59,657 nt of DNA from contig NZ_BOPF01000041.1 of assembly GCF_016863615.1 (NCBI RefSeq), positions 1 through 59,657 on the forward strand. The letters run 5' to 3'. The notes under the pieces were generated by a model. That model was not told the DNA's origin. It saw nothing but the letters and a program-made list of their open reading frames with translations, and did not search any database. The position numbers and the translations under genes are program-made. Within the stretch, counting starts at the first letter, position 1. Each line of letters begins with the position of its first letter. Source of the stretch: Virgisporangium aliadipatigenens. GTDB taxonomy: Bacteria > Actinomycetota > Actinomycetes > Mycobacteriales > Micromonosporaceae. This document shows, piece by piece, positions 50,980 to 59,637 of the stretch.

Positions 50980-52212
50980 GTGGGAGCTGAACGCCAGGAC
51001 GCGCAACCGGTCGCGGCCGCACATCGGGCCACGGTCGCGGAGCGGGTGTGGGGCCGGCTGACGCGGGTCGTCGCCGAGCATCGCGCCGCCTTCTGGGTGG
51101 CCGTGGCTGTGTTCGTGTGTGCCGCAGCACTGTTTCCGTTGCCGGTCGGGTCGAAATTCCTGCCCACCGCCGTTACTGCCGTGGTGGTCGCCGGCAGCTT
51201 CGTGGTCGTTCCGCTCCTGCGCTGGCCGTCCTGGATGGTGCCGGCGACCGCGACGGCGGGTGTGATCGCCCTGATGCCGATCCGGCCGGCGGATTCCCCG
51301 ATCCGGGCGGCGATCATCCTGGCGGTGCTGTTCTTCGCGGTCCACAACGAGCCGACCAGGGTCGCCTGGGTGACCGCCGCAGCCGGCGGCGCCATCGCCC
51401 TGGCCGGCATCGTGATGGCCGCCGTCCACGACCGGCTGGAGCTGGGCAATCTCGAGGTTCTGCCGTGGGTCCTGGCCGCTGCCGCTACGGGGCAGGCGCT
51501 CCGGTCGAACCGGGCGCAACGCGCCATGCTGGAGGAGCGGGCCCGGCGCGCCGAACAGGGCCGGGAGGACGAGGCCCGCAGTCGGGTCCAGGCCGAACGG
51601 CTGCGTATCGCGCGGGACCTGCACGACGCCGTCGGCCATCACGTGGCGCTGATCAACGTCCAAGCCGGCGCACTGACCTTTCTCCTGGACCGGGATCCGG
51701 CCAAGGCACGCCAGTCCGTGGAGTACATCCAGAACGCCGGTGAGGCAGCCCTGGAGGAACTGCGGCTGACCGTTGGCCTGCTCCGGCAACCGGGCGACCT
51801 CGAGCCGCTCGAACCGGCCGGTCGGCTCGGCCAGCTCGACCAGCTGATCGACGCTTTCACCGCCACAGGACTCCACGTGACCTGCGATGTCATCGGCGAC
51901 GTCCGGCCGCTGCCGGAGGCCGTCGACCTCACCGCCTACCGGCTCATCCAGGAGTCGCTGACCAACACGACCAAGCACGCGGCGGCGACCTCGGCATCCG
52001 TCCGGCTTACGTTCCATCCCGGCACTCTCCTGCTGGCCGTCGAGGACGACGGACGGCCGGCATCCGACCTCCCTACGGCGCCGGCCGGCCACGGCATCAT
52101 CGGGATGCGCGAGCGTGCCGCCGCGCTCGGTGGGCATCTGTCCGCCGGTCCACGCCCCGAGGGCGGCTTCCGGGTCAGTGCGGAGTTGCCCACCCTGGCC
52201 GGTGTGCGATGA
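50980..52212 (+). CDS. NarL-type sensor histidine kinase
   Basis: A 410-residue membrane kinase starting at GTG 50980. TM segments lie about residues 38-56, 62-80, 88-100, 109-122 and 130-150. The HisKA_3 phosphoacceptor is RLRIARDLHDAVGHHVALIN with His215. The HATPase has LTAYRLIQESLTNTTKHAAA and a closing GHGIIGMRERAAALGGHLSA. Its 3' end overlaps the response regulator start by 4 bp (ATGA). Divergent from the MMPL transporter, about 220 bp apart. The signal is unknown. Confidence 0.92.
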   Translation: MGAERQDAQPVAAAHRATVAERVWGRLTRVVAEHRAAFWVAVAVFVCAAALFPLPVGSKFLPTAVTAVVVAGSFVVVPLLRWPSWMVPATATAGVIALMPIRPADSPIRAAIILAVLFFAVHNEPTRVAWVTAAAGGAIALAGIVMAAVHDRLELGNLEVLPWVLAAAATGQALRSNRAQRAMLEERARRAEQGREDEARSRVQAERLRIARDLHDAVGHHVALINVQAGALTFLLDRDPAKARQSVEYIQNAGEAALEELRLTVGLLRQPGDLEPLEPAGRLGQLDQLIDAFTATGLHVTCDVIGDVRPLPEAVDLTAYRLIQESLTNTTKHAAATSASVRLTFHPGTLLLAVEDDGRPASDLPTAPAGHGIIGMRERAAALGGHLSAGPRPEGGFRVSAELPTLAGVR

Positions 52213-52868
52213 ACCCGATACGCGTACTGATCGCCGACGACCAGGACATCGTCCGGGCCGGGCTGCGCCTGATCATCGACAGTGCCGCCGACCTCACCGT
52301 CGTCGCCGAGGCGGCCACGGGGCGCCAGGCCGTCCATCTCGCCCGCCAAGAACGCGTCGACGTCGTCCTGATGGACATCCGCATGCCCGAACTCGACGGG
52401 CTCGCGGCAACCCGTCGGATCACCGCCGACGACGAGTTGGCCGGTGTGAAGGTACTGATTCTGACGACCTTCGAGGTCGATGAGTACGTCTTCGAGGCGC
52501 TGCGCTCCGGCGCCAGCGGTTTCCTCGGCAAGAGCGCCCGCCCGGACGCGCTGAACGAGGCGATTCGCACCGTGGCCCGCGGCGAATCCCTGCTCTCACC
52601 CATCGCCACCCGGGGCCTCATCGCACGCTTCCTCACCTCGGCGCCCGGAAGTCCGGCGGACACCGGCCTGCTCGACGGGTTGACCGACCGGGAACGCGAG
52701 ATCGTCACCCTGGTGGCCACCGGCATGTCCAACAACGAGATCGCCGAACACCTCACGCTCAGCCCGCTCACCGTCAAGACCCACGTCAACCACTCGATGA
52801 CCAAGCTGGGCGCCCGCGACCGGTCCCAGCTCGTCGTCCTGGCCTACCAGGCCGGCCTGCGGCCCTGA
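52209..52868 (+). CDS. NarL/LuxR-family response regulator
   Basis: A 219-residue regulator. The receiver domain has VLIADDQDIVRAGLRLII, phosphoacceptor Asp56 in DVVLMDIRMPELDG and Lys in FLGKSARP. The C-terminal LuxR helix-turn-helix (about 155-215) is LTDREREIVTLVATGMSNNE then IAEHLTLSPLTVKTHVNHSM. It is translationally coupled to the kinase. The likely target is the divergent MMPL gene. Confidence 0.94.
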   Translation: MNPIRVLIADDQDIVRAGLRLIIDSAADLTVVAEAATGRQAVHLARQERVDVVLMDIRMPELDGLAATRRITADDELAGVKVLILTTFEVDEYVFEALRSGASGFLGKSARPDALNEAIRTVARGESLLSPIATRGLIARFLTSAPGSPADTGLLDGLTDREREIVTLVATGMSNNEIAEHLTLSPLTVKTHVNHSMTKLGARDRSQLVVLAYQAGLRP

Positions 52869-53084
52869 CACGGGGCGGGCAACATGGGCGGCGAACGCAC
52901 CCATACCGCCGTGCTGGACCGTACCCTGCGGGTGGCCTCGGTTGACGCCTGAACAGGCTCAATCCGGCTCGCCGACACGCCCGACCTCAGCAATCATCCG
53001 GGGCCCACGTATGGACCATGTTGTGCGTGCCTCCTTGGCCGCTTCACCAGGCTGAACCGCTAACTGAATACGGACCTCGCACCG

Positions 53085-53118
53085 TCGACCATCTATATGG
53101 ATCGACCACCTATATGAC
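53085..53118. repeat. Tandem 17-bp direct repeat
   Basis: TCGACCATCTATATGGA is followed directly by TCGACCACCTATATGAC (14 of 17 match). The CTATAT cores are unusually A/T-rich for this genome. It lies in a gene-free stretch (52869-53286) and could be a promoter or binding site for a lost gene. Confidence 0.45.
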
Positions 53119-53286
53119 GATCCCGGACTGTCGTACTTAGTATCCTTCCTTCACCCATAATTCGAGGCTCGCGTTCGACTGAGAGGTTTACGGTTGGACG
53201 CCTTCCGTTACGTGCCGCCAGCGTGAGCGTCGGGCCGGTGGGTAGTGTCCTGCCGTTCCGCGGCGCACTGGCGCGTGAACCCACGC

Positions 53287-53497
53287 GTTCCTCGCCGCCG
53301 CGACTGCGCTCAGCAGCGCCAGCCCGGACGGTCTGATCGCGATCACCGTCGACGAACTCCGCCGACTGTTCCACGCCCTGATCATCGAACCGACCCGACG
53401 CAACGCCGATGCCATCACCTGGTCCATTTACCGCCGACGACACCAACGCACCGCTATGGCCAGCCACCACGCCCGACAAGCCTGCACTGAGCCATAG
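53287..53497 (+). pseudogene. Transposase C-terminal fragment
   Basis: The plus frame reads FLAAATALSSASPDGLIAIT then VDELRRLFHALIIEPTRRNA, AITWSIYRRRHQRTAMASHH and stop TAG at 53495. The ELRRLF...WSxxRRRHQxxAxxSHxRRQ pattern is the C-terminus of a common actinobacterial DDE transposase group (IS701/IS4-like). No upstream part is present. Confidence 0.5.
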
Positions 53498-53799
53498 AAC
53501 GGATCTCCTGCTGGAGTACTGCGGGCCGATCCGCTGAAAGAGAATCGTCGAGGACTCCGGCGCGGCGCACCCCGCTCGGGCCGCTCCGCGAACCGAGCGG
53601 GGCGATCTGGCAACTGACGCACGGCCGCCGGCGCCACCTGACGCCGGAGCAGTTCGGACACCGCCATCAATGTGACAACGACCCACTCCAGCGGCACCGC
53701 CGTAATGAAAGTGACCGCACCGCCACGTGGTTCAACCGGTCGGCCGGCCGCGGCACCCTGAACGTCCGGTGCCGCGCGAGTCACGAATTCAAGGATTAC

Positions 53800-54009
53800 G
53801 TGAGATACTGGTGCATTGACAACAGGGGCGACTACCAGACCTTGTGCACCGAAATCCTGCAGACCAACTCCAATGCCAATGACATCACCGAGTCTCACCC
53901 GGGCTACACGTGCGACGCCCAAGATCAGGCGCACACCATTCACGTAATCTCGCTCCTCGCCTGGGATCAGACCCACGATCGCAGCAATGAAAAGTTTCTC
54001 TACCGATAA
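53800..54009 (+). CDS. Hypothetical fragment with paired cysteines
   Basis: A 69-residue frame from GTG 53800: VRYWCIDNRGDYQTLCTEIL, then QTNSNANDITESHPGYTCDA and an end HDRSNEKFLYR. The same frame is open upstream to 53491 without a good start, and the whole stretch is less GC-rich than the surroundings. Three Cys spaced as in extracellular proteins. It may be the 3' part of a broken secreted-protein gene. A very strong hairpin follows. Confidence 0.35.
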   Translation: MRYWCIDNRGDYQTLCTEILQTNSNANDITESHPGYTCDAQDQAHTIHVISLLAWDQTHDRSNEKFLYR

Positions 54010-54093
54010 TTGTTGCGTCGGTACATTGCCGCTCGAAAGATTGCCGCTCGCGTGAAATCCCGAAGTAGCTACGGCTACTGACGCGCCGTCCGT

Positions 54094-54126
54094 CGCAGGT
54101 GAAGGCCCGCCGGGCTTTCACCTGCG
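54094..54126 (+). terminator. Long near-perfect hairpin
   Basis: A 16-bp stem with a single mismatch: CGCAGGTGAAGGCCCG, then one base, then CGGGCTTTCACCTGCG. It lies 85 bp after the stop at 54009 and just before a coding fragment. Its strength suits a bidirectional terminator, or it may be an IS-end remnant. Confidence 0.55.
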
Positions 54127-54159
54127 CACTGCTGCGCCTCGTGGAGATGCGCGGCCGAT

Positions 54160-54345
54160 CCGCCGTTCTTCGGGACCCTGCGCATCCCGTGCGAGATCAT
54201 CAACGCCAACGAACCGCCCGAGGCGACGACGCTGGTCAAGGAGTCGCTGTTCCGGCTGCCGGCCTACACCGCCGACCTGGACGCCATCAGCGGTTCGCTG
54301 GTGACCGCGCGGGACATCGGCGGTGCGAACGCCACGTTCGCCGGG
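54160..54345 (+). pseudogene. Unrecognised coding fragment
   Basis: The frame reads PPFFGTLRIPCEIINANEPP then EATTLVKESLFRLPAYTADL and DAISGSLVTARDIGGANATF. This has strong coding character but no start and no natural end; the text is cut at about 54345, where transposase debris begins. Family not recognised. Confidence 0.45.
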
Positions 54346-54371
54346 GGGCAGCGTGAGGGGGTGCCAATTCA

Positions 54372-54917
<546 letters not shown>

Positions 54918-54968
54918 TCACCAGGCCATCGGCCCGCCGAAGCTAGGTGGCGCGTTGCCTGCGGCAGA

Positions 54969-55574
54969 TCAGTGCACTTGATCTTGGTGGGTGCGGGGAG
55001 TCCGGACCGTTCTGGCGGTCACGGTCATCCGCTCGCCTTGAGAGCCATACAACAGAAGTGCCTCGATGGGCTGGAAGTCGACCGGGCCCATGCCGTGCGG
55101 CACGCTCGTGTCGAATTCGGCGGCTTCGCCGGCTGAAAGCACCAGTTCGCGATCGCCCAGCACTACCCGGAGTCGGCCGGCGAGTACGTTGAGCACGAGA
55201 AAGCCTTGGTGGCGGCACAGTTCCGGTTCGGGCAGCACAGTCTGCGGCTGGTACAGCATTTTGTAGAGCTGGATTCCGCCCGGTCGGCTGCTCAGCTGGA
55301 TGTATGTCGCACCATGCCGCTCGAATGTGGGCAGGTCGATGCGTCTGGCGTGAGCGGACGGGTCGATGAGGGCGTCCAGGGTCAGGCCGTAGAAGCGAGC
55401 CAATGGCAGCAACTGGGCCAGCGCGGGCTTCCGGCGGCCGGCCTCCAGGCGCGAGAGCGCACTGATGGATACGCCTGTTGTTGCCGCGAGTTCGCTCAAG
55501 GAGATGGATCGTGCGCGGCGCAGCGACCTCAGGCGGCCTCCGACTGCGCTGAGAGCTGGATCATCGGAAGCCAC
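54969..55574 (-). CDS. XRE-family regulator with C-terminal cupin
   Basis: A 201-residue protein from GTG 55574 (VASDDPALSAVGGRL); a longer open frame upstream overlaps the promoter. The helix-turn-helix is SLSELAATTGVSISALSRLE. The cupin is FLVLNVLAGRLRVVLGDREL, VLSAGEAAEFDTSVPHGMG. It shares architecture and many residues with 11722-12309 (RRARxISLxxLAAxTGxxxSxLSRLE, RPGGIQxYKxxYxP). It is divergent from a DoxX-like gene with a palindromic motif between them. Confidence 0.9.
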   Translation of the reverse strand: MASDDPALSAVGGRLRSLRRARSISLSELAATTGVSISALSRLEAGRRKPALAQLLPLARFYGLTLDALIDPSAHARRIDLPTFERHGATYIQLSSRPGGIQLYKMLYQPQTVLPEPELCRHQGFLVLNVLAGRLRVVLGDRELVLSAGEAAEFDTSVPHGMGPVDFQPIEALLLYGSQGERMTVTARTVRTPRTHQDQVH

Positions 55575-55583
55575 CCCTCGATC

Positions 55584-55597
55584 TTGCCAATCGGCAA
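55584..55597. promoter_or_regulatory. Putative XRE-cupin operator
   Basis: TTGCCAATCGGCAA is a 5-bp-arm palindrome 10 bp upstream of the XRE-cupin start; TTTGCAAC follows within 15 bp. It resembles the element before the paralogue at 12339-12352. Confidence 0.45.
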
Positions 55598-55697
55598 AAA
55601 GCTTTGCAACGCACAACGTGGCTCGTGCAGCCTCGTTGCTGCCCGCCGCGTTCCGCGCGGGGGCACGATGCTCCCTCTCACGGCGAAAAGGTTCACG

Positions 55698-56048
55698 ATG
55701 AACGGGATCCATGTGATCGTCACCACTCTGATGTGCGTCTTCCTGTTCACCATCGGCCCGCTGCGCATCGCCGGCATTCCGATCGCCAGGCAAGACGCTG
55801 CCAAGTTCGGCATTCCACTGCCGTACTACCGCGCCTTCGGCGCTGTCGAAGTCCTGGGCGGGATCGGCCTGCTGATCGGAGTGGTCCACCGGCCGGTCGG
55901 CGCAGCGGTAGCGGCAACCCTTGCGATCCTTGGCGTCGGCGCGGTGTACGTCCATGTCCGGGCCGGTGAACCGCCGATCAAGGTGGCACTCGCAGGACTG
56001 ACAGCTGCCGTAGCGATGCTTCTCGCCGTAGTCAGTGCCTGGCCGTGA
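55698..56048 (+). CDS. DoxX-like small membrane protein
   Basis: A 116-residue protein with four TM segments (about 5-22, 45-63, 68-85, 93-114). ATG 55698 (MNGIHVIVTTLMCVFLF) is chosen; the frame stays open upstream. GIPLPYYRAFGAVEVLGGIG, LLIGVVHRPVGAAVAAT and PPIKVALAGLTAAVAM are typical of the DoxX/DUF4267-type family. The role is unknown; members are linked to redox and membrane stress. It is divergent from the XRE-cupin regulator, its probable controller. Confidence 0.8.
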   Translation: MNGIHVIVTTLMCVFLFTIGPLRIAGIPIARQDAAKFGIPLPYYRAFGAVEVLGGIGLLIGVVHRPVGAAVAATLAILGVGAVYVHVRAGEPPIKVALAGLTAAVAMLLAVVSAWP

Positions 56049-56188
56049 TTCACCAGCGTCGACGAGTCGTTACCCCGGTGGGCCACCGTCCGCTGCTCGA
56101 CGACTGCACCGCAGGCATCGAGCAGCCATGAATTTGACAGACCAAGTCGACAGGCAATCCCCACTGCACTGCGCGAGACACACGCTTC

Positions 56189-56270
56189 TCGGCAGATCCG
56201 GATGCCGGCCACCGACCGTCACAAGTGGCGACCGGGCGGCGCACTGGCAGCGGCAAATCCGCATGCCGGC
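56189..56270 (+). repeat. Dispersed repeat, near full-length copy E
   Basis: 82 bp. The two ends are clear direct repeats here: TCGGCAGATCCGGATGCCGG at the 5' end and GCGGCAAATCCGCATGCCGG at the 3' end. Between them are ACCGACCGTCACAAGTGGCG and ACCGGGCGGCGCACTGGCA. Hairpin 1 is deleted. The rest of 56049-56668 shows no gene. Confidence 0.75.
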
Positions 56271-56668
56271 AACTCGTCACCCGATTGATCGTGGCGACGG
56301 ATTGCCGAACGAATGCGTTGGCGGTCCGGGCGGTCATCTGCGCCGCTGGAGCCGCACAAGCGAAAGCTGCGCCATCAGAATCGCTATGGCCGTGACCACG
56401 CCGAACCACCACATCTGATGACATTAAGACGAAAGCTGACCCGAAGTGAGCGACTCTGCGCGGTAGCGGATCTGCGAACCGAACGCGGTTTCACCTTCGT
56501 CCGTCATAGCCGCCCTGCGCCGTGAAACCGACTGGCCGATCGCGTTGGCGCGGTCAGCGGCCTGTGCGGAAGCCGTTGTGAGCCGGCTATTCGGGACGTG
56601 ACCGGCCCGGCCTCGCTGGAATCGCTGCCCGCCCCAACGGTGCACCACAACCGGACAGGCCGCGCCGG

Positions 56669-56947
56669 CTACGGCATGACCAGGATCCTGGTCGCGGGAG
56701 CCCCGGCCAGAGCGGGCGATCGGCGGGGGTCGGACCAGACGTTGGCCTGCAAAAAGGCCAGGAACTGCTCGGCGGCCGGCACCGACCGAAAGTCGAGGTC
56801 GACTGTCACGTACTGTTGGTCATCGACCGGACAAAAGATGCGATGCTGTTGAACCCCAGCACGCTCCCGCGCCTCGGCGAAGGAATCGAAGGCCCGTCGC
56901 CAGGTCGGATAGTCGGTGATCGGATGCTCGATACGCAATGTGGGCAT
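56669..56947 (-). CDS. Antibiotic biosynthesis monooxygenase (ABM)-fold protein
   Basis: A 92-residue ferredoxin-like dimeric-barrel protein: LRIEHPITDYPTWRRAFDSF, RAGVQQHRIFCPVDDQQYVT, VDLDFRSVPAAEQFLAFLQA. This pattern (W-R-x-xFD, R-xxGV-x-xR/H, V-xLDF-xxxxxAxxFxxxL) is the cyclase/monooxygenase-like ABM or DUF4286-type stand-alone fold. The substrate is unknown. It is divergent from the LuxR-type regulator with a 67-bp gap, so that protein probably controls it. Confidence 0.75.
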   Translation of the reverse strand: MPTLRIEHPITDYPTWRRAFDSFAEARERAGVQQHRIFCPVDDQQYVTVDLDFRSVPAAEQFLAFLQANVWSDPRRSPALAGAPATRILVMP

Positions 56948-57014
56948 GGCTCGACGCTAGGTCTATCCGTAACGCCGGGCCTATCCCAGAAGTCTGGGTG
57001 GTTACGGTGACCGC

Positions 57015-58043
57015 ATGACGAAAGCGGCCGCCCTGCAACGACTGCAAAGCCTTGGCAGCGGTACCGCGGATTCGCGCGCCCTCCGCGCCGCCGCGCTCGC
57101 CGAGATCGGCCGCGTCGTGCCGTTCGACGCCTATGTGTGGCCGCTGACCGATCCGGAAACGTCGGTCGGCGTGGCCCCGCTGGCGTCCGTGCCCCCGGCG
57201 CTGATGCCCGAGCTACCGCGACTCATCCGCTTGAAGTATCAGAGCCGGGTCAACCACTGGACGGGACTGACGGCAGCTGCGCGACTCGACGAGCCTGCGG
57301 CCAGTCTGCTCTGGCGGGAGCTCCTGCGCGACCACGAGGTCACCGACATCGCCTCGGTGGCCTTCCGCGACCGTTACGGCTGCTGGGCCTTCCTCGACCT
57401 GTGGCGGATCGGTGGTACCTACACCCCCGGCGAGCTGGCCTTTCTCGACGCGGCCACGGCGCCCTTGACCGAGCAGTTGCGTCGCTGCGTCGCCGCCTGC
57501 TTCAGTACCGCCGGCTCGACCGTCGCCCGCGACCCCGGACCGGTCATGTTGCTGCTGGACCCGGGCCTTCGGGTGATCGGCCAGACCCCGCAGACTCACG
57601 ACTACCTACACCGCCTGCTGCCGGGCACGACCCCGGACCCGGTCCCGGCCGCCGCCTACAACGTCGCCGCCCAGTTGCTCGCCACCGAGGCCGGTGCGAC
57701 CACCGACCCGCCACTGGCCCGCATGCACCTCGCCGGCGGCCGCTGGCTGACCATGCGCGCCGCCCGCCTGGGCCCGACCGCCGACAGCGACACCCAGATC
57801 GCGGTGACCGTCGAGGACAGCCCCGTGCCGGACCGGACTGCCGTCTTCGCCCGCGCCTGCGGGCTGGCCGCCCGTGAGACCGAGCTGCTACATCACGTGA
57901 CCACCGGCGCCGACACCCGCACGGTTGCCGCGCGGATGTTCCTCAGCGAGAACACCGTGCAGGACCACCTGAAGTCCATCTTCAACAAGACCGGCACCCG
58001 CAGCCGCCGCGCCCTGCTCTCGCGTGCCGCCGGCACCGGCTGA
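57015..58043 (+). CDS. LuxR-family transcriptional regulator
   Basis: A 342-residue regulator. Residues about 1-170 resemble a GAF-like sensor (AALAEIGRVVPFDAYVWPLT, VAFRDRYGCWAFLDLWRIGG), a second sensor-like part follows to about 270, and the LuxR helix-turn-helix is at about 275-335 (LAARETELLHHVTTGADTRT, VAARMFLSENTVQDHLKSIF). No receiver domain, so it responds to a ligand or protein and not to phosphorylation. Divergent from the ABM-fold gene. Confidence 0.88.
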   Translation: MTKAAALQRLQSLGSGTADSRALRAAALAEIGRVVPFDAYVWPLTDPETSVGVAPLASVPPALMPELPRLIRLKYQSRVNHWTGLTAAARLDEPAASLLWRELLRDHEVTDIASVAFRDRYGCWAFLDLWRIGGTYTPGELAFLDAATAPLTEQLRRCVAACFSTAGSTVARDPGPVMLLLDPGLRVIGQTPQTHDYLHRLLPGTTPDPVPAAAYNVAAQLLATEAGATTDPPLARMHLAGGRWLTMRAARLGPTADSDTQIAVTVEDSPVPDRTAVFARACGLAARETELLHHVTTGADTRTVAARMFLSENTVQDHLKSIFNKTGTRSRRALLSRAAGTG

Positions 58044-58047
58044 CGCA

Positions 58048-58074
58048 CGGTCATCGGCAAAGTCGTGCTGGCGC
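58048..58074 (+). repeat. 5'-end footprint of the dispersed repeat
   Basis: GGTCATCGGCAAAGTCGTGC then TGGCG, 6 bp after the LuxR stop. It matches the GATCGGCAAAGTC form of copy D and abuts the recombinase remnant. Confidence 0.4.
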
Positions 58075-58440
58075 AAGGGTTCCAGATGCCATGTAGGCGG
58101 CGAGGACGTAGCTGGGGCGGCGGTCGAGGATTTGCGGCGCGGTCGTAGCGCATGGTGGTGCGTGGGTCGGCGTGGCGGGCGACGATCATGGTGGTGACGA
58201 ACGTGTGCCGCAGCATGTGGGGGTGCATCCTCGGCATCCGGACACCGGCGGCCGCGGCGAGGTGCTCGAGCCGGCGGGTGGCGGCGTGGCGGTCCATGCG
58301 GCGGCCTGGGGTGTTGAGCAGGATCGAACCGGTGATGCCACCCGCCGCTTGCCCGGTCGATCGCCCTGCCGACGGCGGGTGGCAGCGGAACGAGAACGAC
58401 CTTCTCGCCCTGCCGTGAATGCGCAGAACACGGTGGCTGT
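58075..58440 (-). pseudogene. Broken tyrosine recombinase (integrase)
   Basis: Minus-strand pieces in three frames: QGEKVVLVPLPPAVGRAIDR; GSILLNTPGRRMDRHAATRR; LEHLAAAAGVRMPRMHPHML, RHTFVTTM then ARHADPRTTMRYDRA; and QILDRRPSYVLAAYMASGT. These are the catalytic half of a phage-type integrase, with HxLRH and the Tyr region recognisable. At least two frameshifts, and about ten residues missing between VTTM and ARHAD. The N-terminal half and first Arg box are absent. Confidence 0.7.
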
Positions 58441-58704
58441 GTTCCTCACCTTTCGCGGCGGAAGAGCGGATCGACCCCTGGGTCGCGACCGCGGCAGAGG
58501 TGCGCAGAGATTATGAAGTCGGCGTCAATAGAGCCCGTCGCCGCGTCAGCCAACGGTCAAGAGCGGTGCTCGTGGTGACGAACATTCACGCAATACCGGG
58601 CAGGTGACCCCGCGAACATCTGGCTCCCGTTCTCCCCGGGACGAAGCCGCCCGCGTGCTCAGCAACGGCGCTCGGTAGCCTGCGGGACGGCACGAACTGT
58701 TGCG

Positions 58705-58878
58705 AGGTGCCCCGCCGGCGACGGTGGGGAGAATCGGGAAGCCGGTGCAAGTCCGGCACGGGCCCGCCGCGGTGACCGGGGAGCTGCCGCCCATGCGCGT
58801 GTGCGCAGCCACTGGCCGAACGGCTGGGAAGGCGGGCGGTGAGGTGATGATCCGGGAGTCCGAAGACCGGCCTCGCGC
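58705..58878 (+). promoter_or_regulatory. Cobalamin (AdoCbl) riboswitch
   Basis: Conserved blocks in order: GGTGCC, GAATCGGGAAGCCGGTG, CAAGTCCGGCACGG, the B12 box region GCCGCGGTGACCGGGGAG, CCACTGG, GGGAAGGCGGGCGG and the closing GATGATCCGGGAGTCCGAAG with ACCGGCC. Length, order and the terminal CCGGGAGTCxGAAGACCGGCC fit the class. It ends about 50 bp before bluB, so cobalamin binding should lower expression of the DMB synthase. Confidence 0.93.
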
Positions 58879-58926
58879 CTGGTGGCCCCGGCGCGCCCGG
58901 GGCATGAGCGCAGCGGGAGCCTGCCC

Positions 58927-59589
58927 ATGATGCACGACCTGTACGAGATCATCCGACGCCGACGCGACGTGCGCGGCGAGTTCACCGGCGAACCGGTGCC
59001 CGATGCGACGCTGGAGCGGATCCTGGCCGCCGCGCACGCCGCACCGAGTGTCGGACTGTCCCAGCCGTGGGACTTCGTGGTGGTGCGGGACCGGCCGCTG
59101 CGCGAGGCGTTCCACGCGCATGTGCGCCGGGAGCGCGACGTGTACGCGGCGACGCTGGACGCGGAGGCTGCCGCCCGGTTCGACCGGATCAAGATCGACG
59201 GGGTGCGGGAGTCCACGCTGTCGATCGTCGTCACGTACGACCCGGAACGCGGCGGTCCGGCGGTGCTGGGGCGGCACGCGATCGCCGACGCCGGGCTCTA
59301 CTCGGTGTGCCTGGCCATCCAGAACCTCTGGCTGGCGGCGACGGCCGAGCGGCTCGGCGTCGGGTGGGTCTCCTTCTACCGGGAGGACTTCCTGCGCACC
59401 CTGCTCGGTATCCCCGACGGGGTGCGGCCGGTGGCCTGGCTGTGCCTGGGTCCGGTCGCCCGGCTGCACGACGGGCCCGACCTCGAACGCCACGGCTGGC
59501 GCAGCCGCCGGCCGTTGCACCTGGCCCGGCACGACGACCGCTGGGGCGGCCGCCCCGCGGCCGGCGGTGCCGAAGCCGGCCGCATGTAG
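58927..59589 (+). CDS. bluB: 5,6-dimethylbenzimidazole synthase
   Basis: A 220-residue flavin destructase that converts FMNH2 with O2 to 5,6-dimethylbenzimidazole, the lower ligand of vitamin B12. Start ATG 58927 (a second ATG follows directly). BluB features: IIRRRRDVRGEFTGEPVPDA, AAHAAPSVGLSQPWDFVVVR, and LAIQNLWLAATAERLGVGWV then SFYREDFLRTLLGIP. It lies directly downstream of the cobalamin riboswitch, consistent with B12 feedback. The tail (about 205-220) is low-complexity. It may be the first gene of a cobalamin operon cut by the window edge. Confidence 0.93.
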   Translation: MMHDLYEIIRRRRDVRGEFTGEPVPDATLERILAAAHAAPSVGLSQPWDFVVVRDRPLREAFHAHVRRERDVYAATLDAEAAARFDRIKIDGVRESTLSIVVTYDPERGGPAVLGRHAIADAGLYSVCLAIQNLWLAATAERLGVGWVSFYREDFLRTLLGIPDGVRPVAWLCLGPVARLHDGPDLERHGWRSRRPLHLARHDDRWGGRPAAGGAEAGRM

Positions 59590-59612
59590 GGCGACCACCA
59601 GCGCCGTCGAGT

Positions 59613-59637
59613 GCCGGCCACGCATAGGGCGGCCGGC
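59613..59637 (+). terminator. Possible terminator after bluB
   Basis: GCCGGCC at 59613 pairs with GGCCGGC at 59631 across an 11-nt loop, 24 bp after the stop. If real, bluB would be monocistronic here. Confidence 0.4.

Noticed and set aside
53093-53686. Minus-strand 197-aa frame
   Set aside because: Covers the transposase remnant antisense and has no domain text.
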